The notes beneath the pieces are model-generated. The model ran no database searches, was not told where the DNA came from, and saw nothing but the letters and a program-made list of their open reading frames with translations. This document shows positions 5,799-10,416 of a stretch of DNA of 10,416 nucleotides, piece by piece; the stretch's first letter is position 1; each line of letters starts with the position of its first letter. The stretch is from an uncultured Clostridia bacterium. GTDB taxonomy: Bacteria; Bacillota; Clostridia; Lachnospirales; CAMVHY01. The translations under genes and the position numbers were made by a program. The stretch spans positions 1-10,416 of the forward strand of contig CAMVHY010000026.1 of NCBI GenBank assembly GCA_947167415.1, written 5' to 3'.

Positions 5799-6695
5799 GT
5801 GATGGATGAAAAAAATCGAGAGGATGCAGAGAGTTCTTTTCTGGATTCGAAAAATCTTAATCATTTAGATGAAAATTCGGCTGCAGAGCTAAAATCACAA
5901 AAAGAGTATAAAGATGTTCAGGAGAAAGGTGAACAAGAATCAAAAGATGATTTTAACAGGGTTTATTATGATACGGATCGCACAAATGTTGCAAATAAAA
6001 TGGCTGACAAAAAAAATCAGTATGATGGTATAGAAGAAGACAAAATTCAGCAAGCTAAATATGAAAGCGGTTATTATGATCAAACTACTGCACAATATAA
6101 CTTTGTCTCTAACAGAGTGACAAACATTAGTACTTTCCTTCTTAAATACAATCCATCGGAGGATAAAATACAAGCCATAAAATTTGTTTTGAATTTGGAA
6201 CATCCAGAAAATCAGCTTAGTAAAGACGAACGTGCCCAAATTTTAAAAGAGCATCTTGGTTTTGATGATGAAGAAGTTCAAACGGTTCAAAAATTTGAAG
6301 ATTATCGTTCGGCCGTTGTGAAACAAGATATTAGTGGAATTTCTGCAGATCAATTTATACAAGACAATAAAAATTATTTTTCGTTGGTTACGAGAAAAAC
6401 GGAAGTCAGTGAACAAAATAAAAATATGATTAGAGATAGCTTAATAAATTTGCTGAATAACTTACAAAACAATTGGAATTTGATGGTTTTTTCAATCTTT
6501 TATAATAGCATATCACATTTGTATAACACTCAATTATTTAATCCACTACAAGGAATAAATACCGAAGAATTTAATCGGCAAACAATTATTATAAGTTCTA
6601 ATATGCTGCAAATAAAGCATCAAGATCATATTCCAAACATGCAATCCGATATTAGTGATTTGAATAATGATTTTAATAATTACAGATCAAGATAA
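5799..6695 (+). CDS. Hydrophilic protein of unknown function (298 residues)
   Basis: I do not recognise this protein. It has no signal peptide, no clear membrane helix and no cysteine. Residues 1-100 are very polar (Asp, Glu, Lys, Gln, Asn) and probably disordered, with repeated Tyr-rich bits such as NRVYYDTDR and ESGYYDQ. Residues about 110-175 look like a compact helical domain (STFLLKYNPSEDKIQAIKFV, then LSKDERAQILKEHLGFDDEE). Residues 205-245 are amphipathic helices ending in a moderately hydrophobic NLMVFSIFYNSI. The gene is well expressed by appearance: extended -10 promoter, AAGGAGG at 5784-5790 and a strong terminator after the stop. The GTG at 5799 is eight bases from the SD, the spacing used by the ROK kinase gene; the adjacent ATG at 5802 is eleven bases away and equally possible. 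It stands alone. A lineage-specific cytoplasmic or host-interaction protein is conceivable but unsupported. Confidence 0.8.
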   Translation: MMDEKNREDAESSFLDSKNLNHLDENSAAELKSQKEYKDVQEKGEQESKDDFNRVYYDTDRTNVANKMADKKNQYDGIEEDKIQQAKYESGYYDQTTAQYNFVSNRVTNISTFLLKYNPSEDKIQAIKFVLNLEHPENQLSKDERAQILKEHLGFDDEEVQTVQKFEDYRSAVVKQDISGISADQFIQDNKNYFSLVTRKTEVSEQNKNMIRDSLINLLNNLQNNWNLMVFSIFYNSISHLYNTQLFNPLQGINTEEFNRQTIIISSNMLQIKHQDHIPNMQSDISDLNNDFNNYRSR

Positions 6696-6722
6696 AAATA
6701 ATAAAATAATTTGTTAGTTTAT

Positions 6723-6763
6723 AAAAACAACGCAAGGCAATTTCGTTTTGCGTTGTTTTTTTT
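6723..6763 (+). terminator. Rho-independent terminator after the 298-residue protein gene
   Basis: AACAACGCAA pairs perfectly with TTGCGTTGTT over a 12-base loop, and an uninterrupted T-run follows. It lies about 30 bases after the stop codon. The A-rich 5' flank could also terminate minus-strand transcripts. Confidence 0.88.
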
Positions 6764-6817
6764 GCTTTTAATTTGCTTGAAAGTAATAAACGAATAAAAT
6801 TAATGCGCCAAATTATT

Positions 6818-6845
6818 TTGCCATGAGTTTACTTAATTATATTAA
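6818..6845 (+). promoter_or_regulatory. Probable promoter of the nucleoside phosphorylase gene
   Basis: TTGCCA (6818-6823, five of six consensus bases) and TATTAA (6840-6845, four of six) are separated by 16 bp. The predicted start is near 6852. The match is moderate, but the position just upstream of the palindrome at 6863 supports it. Confidence 0.4.
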
Positions 6846-6862
6846 AGCGATAAAATTTAACA

Positions 6863-6876
6863 TGTTTCCGGAAACA
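6863..6876. promoter_or_regulatory. 14-bp perfect palindrome, LacI-type operator candidate
   Basis: TGTTTCCGGAAACA is a perfect even palindrome with a central CG, the architecture of LacI/GalR-family operators. Its right half, CGGAAACA, also fits the CcpA cre consensus while the left half does not. It starts about 11 bases after the predicted transcription start of the phosphorylase gene, a classical repressor site. A further half-like GGAAAC lies at 6915-6920. The regulator is unknown. Confidence 0.5.
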
Positions 6877-6956
6877 AATTGTTTTTATGAAATAAAAATT
6901 AAAATAATTAAGCTGGAAACAAAAAAAAATTAATTTAGGAGCGTGTTTTAATAAAC

Positions 6957-8252
6957 ATGTTTAACATGGTTGATTTAATTATAAAAAAGCGCGACGGTTT
7001 TGAGTTGTCGTCGGAGGAAATAAAATTTTTTATAAATGGCGCGGTTAATAAATCGATTCCGGATTATCAAATTTCAGCGATGCTTATGGCAATATTTTTA
7101 AAAGGCATGAACGAAGGAGAAACTGCCTGTATAACGAAAGAAATGGTTTATTCAGGAGAAATTTTAGATTTATCAGAAGTTCCGGGAATAAAAGTTGATA
7201 AACATAGTACAGGTGGAATTGGAGATACGACGACACTTGTTTTGGCGCCGTTGGTTGCAAGTTGTGGTTTGCCTGTTGTAAAAATGTCAGGACGCGGACT
7301 GGGTTTTACAGGCGGAACTCTTGATAAAATGGAATCTATAGGCTTAAAAATAGATTTTAGTATGCAAGAAGCAATAGAAATGGCGAAAAAATCCGGTTTG
7401 GTAGTAATGGGTCAAACTGCAAATTTAGCACCGGCAGATAAAATTTTATATGCATTGCGAGACGTAACAGGAACGGTTGAAAATATTTCGATGATTGCCG
7501 CAAGTATTATGAGCAAGAGAATAGCAGCCGGAGCAGATGTAATCGTTTTGGATGTAAAATGTGGAAGCGGAGCATTTATGAAAGATTTTGAATCGGCTAA
7601 AGCTTTGGCAAAAGAAATGGTTGCGATTGGACGAAATGTTGGTAAAAAAGTTGTTGCGTTAATAACAAATATGGATGAGCCATTAGGTTTAAATATTGGA
7701 AATTGTTTGGAAGCGAAAGAAGCAATCGAAATTTTAAAAGGTGAAAAAACTGGAAGATTGCTTGATGTTTCGATTGAGCTCGGATCATATATGTTATTGC
7801 TCGGAAATAAAGCTAAAAGTTTAGAAGAAGCAAAAGAAATGCTTTTGGCGAATATAAAAAATGGCAAAGGCTACGAAAAATTTTTAGAGTTCGTAAAACA
7901 GCAGTCTAAAGATTTTGATGGTGAATTAAAAATAAAAGAAGCGGCTGTAAAATATCCTGTGAAAGCAAAAAAAGCCGGTTATGTGTATAAAATGAATGCG
8001 GCAGAAATTGGTCGTGCTTCAATTGCAACCGGTGCCGGCAGATTAAAAAAAGATGATGAAATAGATTACACGGCCGGAATTATTATGAAAGTAAAATTAG
8101 GAGATTATGTAAACGAAAATGATGAGATTTGTGAAATTCATGCGAGTGATATAGAAAAATGTAAGCGCGCAGAAGAAATTTTATTGAGCGCAATTGATAT
8201 AGAAAATGAAAAACCAAAATTAAGAAGATTGATTTTGGATGTTGTAAATTAA
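6957..8252 (+). CDS. pdp: Pyrimidine-nucleoside phosphorylase (thymidine phosphorylase family)
   Basis: The enzyme cleaves thymidine, deoxyuridine and, in Pdp-type enzymes, uridine with phosphate to give the base and (deoxy)ribose-1-phosphate, in cytoplasmic pyrimidine salvage. At 431 residues it aligns nearly end to end with Bacillus Pdp (433), from MVDLIIKKRDG onward. Seen motifs are the phosphate site KHSTGG (82-87), the family signature SGRGLGFTGGTLDKME (111-126), and ALRDVTGTVE with Arg168, Ser183 and Lys187 as the base-binding residues. LDVKCGSGAFMK follows near 199-210. The C-terminal alpha/beta domain (about 335-431) contains GAGRLKKDDEIDYTAGI. Members of the family named DeoA differ mainly in uridine use, so deoA is an alternative symbol. 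The start is odd: AGGAG at 6937-6941 is 15 bases from the ATG at 6957 (24 from the one at 6966). The N-terminus nevertheless agrees with the family. A promoter and a palindrome precede it. Confidence 0.95.
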   Translation: MFNMVDLIIKKRDGFELSSEEIKFFINGAVNKSIPDYQISAMLMAIFLKGMNEGETACITKEMVYSGEILDLSEVPGIKVDKHSTGGIGDTTTLVLAPLVASCGLPVVKMSGRGLGFTGGTLDKMESIGLKIDFSMQEAIEMAKKSGLVVMGQTANLAPADKILYALRDVTGTVENISMIAASIMSKRIAAGADVIVLDVKCGSGAFMKDFESAKALAKEMVAIGRNVGKKVVALITNMDEPLGLNIGNCLEAKEAIEILKGEKTGRLLDVSIELGSYMLLLGNKAKSLEEAKEMLLANIKNGKGYEKFLEFVKQQSKDFDGELKIKEAAVKYPVKAKKAGYVYKMNAAEIGRASIATGAGRLKKDDEIDYTAGIIMKVKLGDYVNENDEICEIHASDIEKCKRAEEILLSAIDIENEKPKLRRLILDVVN

Positions 8253-8284
8253 AATTATTAATTTATTTGATGGATTTTTTTAAT

Positions 8285-8322
8285 AAAAAAAGCCGCACAG
8301 GATTTAATGTGTGGCTTTTTTA
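8285..8322. terminator. Bidirectional terminator between convergent genes
   Basis: GCCGCACA pairs with TGTGTGGC (one G-T pair) around an 8-base loop. The stem is flanked by A7 on the left and T6 on the right, so it has a U-run in either direction. It ends the phosphorylase transcript and also the minus-strand 617-residue gene, whose TAA (8322-8320) lies within the hairpin's T-run. Confidence 0.9.
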
Positions 8323-10173
8323 TTTGTAATTTGGGTTGTGAGAAAAAGAATTATTATTTTTATCTTTTTCATTATTGACATATTTAATAGTCTCAGGCAT
8401 TTGATTTTTATTTGGTTCAGTAAATTCCCGTGCTTCTTCCCGTCCAGAAATTTTATATCCGCTATTTATATTTCTCAGTCTTTCAGCAGCTATTTTATAT
8501 TTAATTTTATATGCGATGAAAGCAAAACAAAAACAAAGTACAAATGATAATGTCGTCAAAAACCAAAATGCTTTTATGATGCTAAAAACAAAAGCTGCAA
8601 GAGCAATAACGGTTAACGCGTATAAAACAATTTTTGCTATTAATTTAGGGTATGAAATTTTTGTGGTTGGAGTAAAAGTAGTTTTAGGACATTGATCTTG
8701 TATGTTTTCGCGCTTTGAATTATTAATAACAGGTATACCGTCAATTTTTTGATATGTTTCTGAGGCTTTGCCGTTTTGGTTATCAGTCGAGCTGGTTATC
8801 TTTGTTATCGGACTAATTGGCTTTAGCTTTGTTTTCAAATTGTCTTTATCATTTACTGTCATATCCGTTTCGTTATTTTTTTCATCGATTTCATTGATTT
8901 CATTAATCCTATTTTTATTCTTATCTTTGGAATTAATTTCTATTGGGATTTCATTTTTTCCTTCAATTTTTTTAATATCTTTATTTTTGATTTCTTTTTC
9001 TATGTTTGTGTCGTTTCCTTCTCTATTGATTTTATTCTTTGTATCTGTCAATTTCATTTGATTTTTTTGTGATATAACTTTGTCGAGCCACTTCTCATCG
9101 AACAGTAATTGTTTCTTTATATCTTCTGTAATCTCGATATTATATTTTTTTATTTCACTACTAAACTCCGAAACAAATTTATTATAGTTTTCTTTATATC
9201 CATCGAGATTATCATCTTTCAATTTGTCTAAAACAAACCGGTTAAACCACCGAAAATAGTCAATTTCAAGTTTAATGTCGCCATCACCAGATTTTTCTTT
9301 CGTTAAATAAATTTTTATACAATTCAGACTAAGACGCTCAAGAAACAATTCCATCCAGGCATATTTATCTTTATTATTGATTTTGCCAAAAAAAGGTTTG
9401 AATTGAGGCATATCTTTATTGATATAAGTGAAAATTTTTTGGAGTATCTTGAGATTTTTAACTGGATTGATCCAGGCCGTTAATGCTCTGGTATTATTTA
9501 ATACGCACTGCAACAGACGAAAAAAATTATCTACCTCATCTCTGTATATACCTTCTCTGTCTTTTGGGTCGGGTAATTCATAATTTTTCCCAAAAGATAA
9601 TAGTTTTTCAGCACTGTTGCAATTCAATCTAAATTTACTCACGCATTCCGAAAGTACATATGGCGATAAATTTTTTTGTTGATTTAATTCAAGTATTTTA
9701 AATAAATCATCCTCTGAGTTGGATTTAATCAATTTAAGAATAGTCAATATAGGTAAATGATCTCCGATAGCATTTCGAGGTTTTAAATCGTTTTTGATAA
9801 AATCAACAAGCTGATCTACTTTTTTCGGCGTATCAATTGTTTCCTCCTCAAAAACTTCAAAAAAGAAATCTAAATCTGTGCCATAATAATTTATCTCCCA
9901 ATCATTTTCATGTTGTTTAAAATGCTCGTTATAAAATTTTGCAAATTCATCTTTATTCACATTTTCGTTGTTAGCCTTAGATTTTATAACTTTTTCACAT
10001 TCTGCAAATAATACGCTTTTCCAAATTTCTTTGATCTTATCCAATTCATTCCTGATATTGTATTTGTCATCCCAAATTATTTTTTGCTGATTGTAAATGT
10101 AGTGATAACGGAATTTATTACTAAATTCATTGTTCAATTTTTGTAAATATGATTGAATTGGCTCAGTCTCCAT
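8320..10173 (-). CDS. Membrane-anchored protein of unknown function (617 residues)
   Basis: I do not recognise this family. Residues 1-370 look like a folded, mainly helical domain rich in aromatic and charged residues (for example YNEHFKQHENDWEINYYGTD near 81-100). Residues about 372-510 are a low-complexity Lys/Asn/Glu/Asp/Ile linker with degenerate repeats such as RINEINEIDEKNN. Two adjacent hydrophobic helices follow at about 515-533 and 536-555, separated only by a short Lys-containing turn. A polar, Asn-rich tail of about 57 residues ends the protein. There is no N-terminal signal peptide, so both the large domain and the tail are predicted on the cytoplasmic side, held by a helical hairpin. 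GAGGTG (plus-strand 10181-10186) is seven bases before the ATG. A TTGACA exists further upstream but lacks a well-spaced -10; a TTGGTG/TTTAAT pair is a weak alternative. The gene stands alone, converging on pdp. It could be a lineage-specific membrane scaffold or a host-interaction protein; neither is shown. Confidence 0.82.
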   Translation of the reverse strand: METEPIQSYLQKLNNEFSNKFRYHYIYNQQKIIWDDKYNIRNELDKIKEIWKSVLFAECEKVIKSKANNENVNKDEFAKFYNEHFKQHENDWEINYYGTDLDFFFEVFEEETIDTPKKVDQLVDFIKNDLKPRNAIGDHLPILTILKLIKSNSEDDLFKILELNQQKNLSPYVLSECVSKFRLNCNSAEKLLSFGKNYELPDPKDREGIYRDEVDNFFRLLQCVLNNTRALTAWINPVKNLKILQKIFTYINKDMPQFKPFFGKINNKDKYAWMELFLERLSLNCIKIYLTKEKSGDGDIKLEIDYFRWFNRFVLDKLKDDNLDGYKENYNKFVSEFSSEIKKYNIEITEDIKKQLLFDEKWLDKVISQKNQMKLTDTKNKINREGNDTNIEKEIKNKDIKKIEGKNEIPIEINSKDKNKNRINEINEIDEKNNETDMTVNDKDNLKTKLKPISPITKITSSTDNQNGKASETYQKIDGIPVINNSKRENIQDQCPKTTFTPTTKISYPKLIAKIVLYALTVIALAAFVFSIIKAFWFLTTLSFVLCFCFAFIAYKIKYKIAAERLRNINSGYKISGREEAREFTEPNKNQMPETIKYVNNEKDKNNNSFSHNPNYK

Positions 10174-10281
10174 AAAAAAACACCTCGGGTTTAAAATTTT
10201 TTTGTAGTGTCAAACAAAAATTAAAAATCAGCTTTGCACAAAACACCAATATTATTTATATTAACATAAAATTTTTTACTA
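10174..10281. other. Upstream region of the 617-residue gene, bordered by an IS
   Basis: This short AT-rich region holds the SD and presumably the promoter of the minus-strand gene. The IS left end lies about 108 bp upstream of the start codon, so the insertion may have replaced upstream control sequence. No terminator or operator is evident. Confidence 0.35.
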
Positions 10282-10416
10282 GGTAGCGTTCACACAAAAT
10301 AAAAATAGACTGAGCAAAGAGAAAAAGTGATAAGACAGAGGTATGAAACTGACAAAAAGCGAATATAAAAAGCTAGAGGGATTAATGCCGATAGCGAGGA
10401 AACCGGCGAAGATATC
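10282..10416 (+). mobile_element. Left end of a third IS427-like copy, cut by window edge
   Basis: The left terminal repeat GGTAGCGTTCACACAA follows TA at 10280-10281, and the next 120 bp match the copies at 490 and 4570 closely. It keeps the transposase ATG and an open frame to the edge, so among the three left ends it looks the least decayed. The right end is outside the window. Confidence 0.85.
10343..10416 (+). CDS. IS5-family transposase, N-terminal 24 codons only
   Basis: The frame begins MKLTKSEYKKLEGLMPIARK and stays open to the right edge. This resembles the usual IS5 transposase start (M-x-L-T-x-x-x-x-x-x-L-x-x-L-x-P). In the copy at 490 the same ATG has become ATA and PIARKPAKI has become LIVRKLVEI. 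Whether the rest is intact cannot be seen. AGAGG directly upstream is a poor SD at close spacing, which fits low transposase expression. Confidence 0.7.
   Translation, partial: MKLTKSEYKKLEGLMPIARKPAKI

Noticed and set aside
5940..6239. Minus-strand frame within the 298-residue protein gene
   Set aside because: It is antisense to a gene with promoter, SD and terminator, and its hydrophobicity is a by-product of the polar sense strand.
7412..7867. Minus-strand 151-residue frame inside the phosphorylase gene
   Set aside because: It is a shadow of a strongly conserved enzyme gene.
8311..9061. Plus-strand hydrophobic frames antisense to the 617-residue protein
   Set aside because: They mirror the Lys/Asn-rich linker and the tail; no SD is present and the sense gene is complete.
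1..10416. tRNA, rRNA, riboswitch or CRISPR array anywhere in the window
   Set aside because: No T-loop/acceptor pairs, conserved riboswitch cores or regularly spaced repeats were recognised by eye on either strand.

Overview
The window is strongly AT-rich. Its Shine-Dalgarno (SD) sequences are GGAGG/AAGGAGG and its promoters look like sigma-A promoters with extended -10 boxes. The recognisable proteins are a FloA-type flotillin, TsaE, AtpZ, a zinc-motif ROK glucokinase and a Pdp/DeoA-type nucleoside phosphorylase. Together these suggest a low-GC Gram-positive bacterium (Bacillota, probably Clostridia-like). Numerous decayed insertion sequences, gene fragments and long non-coding gaps suggest relaxed selection, as in a host-restricted or symbiotic lineage. 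That lifestyle is an inference; no marker gene for taxonomy is present.

Layout, left to right. (1) A minus-strand gene for a secreted protein runs off the left edge, with a strong promoter and a perfect 22-bp palindrome at its predicted transcription start. (2) A complete but inactivated IS5-family (IS427-like) element lies at 490-1333. (3) A housekeeping block follows: floA (+), tsaE (-, overlapping floA tail to tail) and atpZ (+). (4) After a right-end IS relic comes a ROK sugar kinase (+). (5) A gene-poor stretch of about 1.25 kb (4546-5798) holds a left-end relic of the same IS, a 328-bp element bounded by 26-bp inverted repeats ending in CTAG, a frameshifted 3' gene fragment and an orphan terminator. 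(6) A 298-residue hydrophilic protein of unknown function has its own promoter and terminator. (7) A pyrimidine-nucleoside phosphorylase gene has a promoter and a 14-bp LacI-type palindrome upstream. (8) A convergent 617-residue membrane-anchored protein of unknown function shares a bidirectional terminator with it. (9) The left end of another, apparently fresher copy of the IS is cut by the right edge.

The genes do not form one pathway. The sugar kinase and the nucleoside phosphorylase both serve carbon/nucleoside salvage. FloA and AtpZ are membrane-organising or membrane-energy accessory proteins, and TsaE acts in tRNA t6A modification. No complete novel multi-gene system can be supported. 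The most original signals are the 328-bp inverted-repeat element, the two unknown proteins (298 and 617 residues), the truncated secreted protein with its palindrome, and the operator-like palindrome before the phosphorylase gene.
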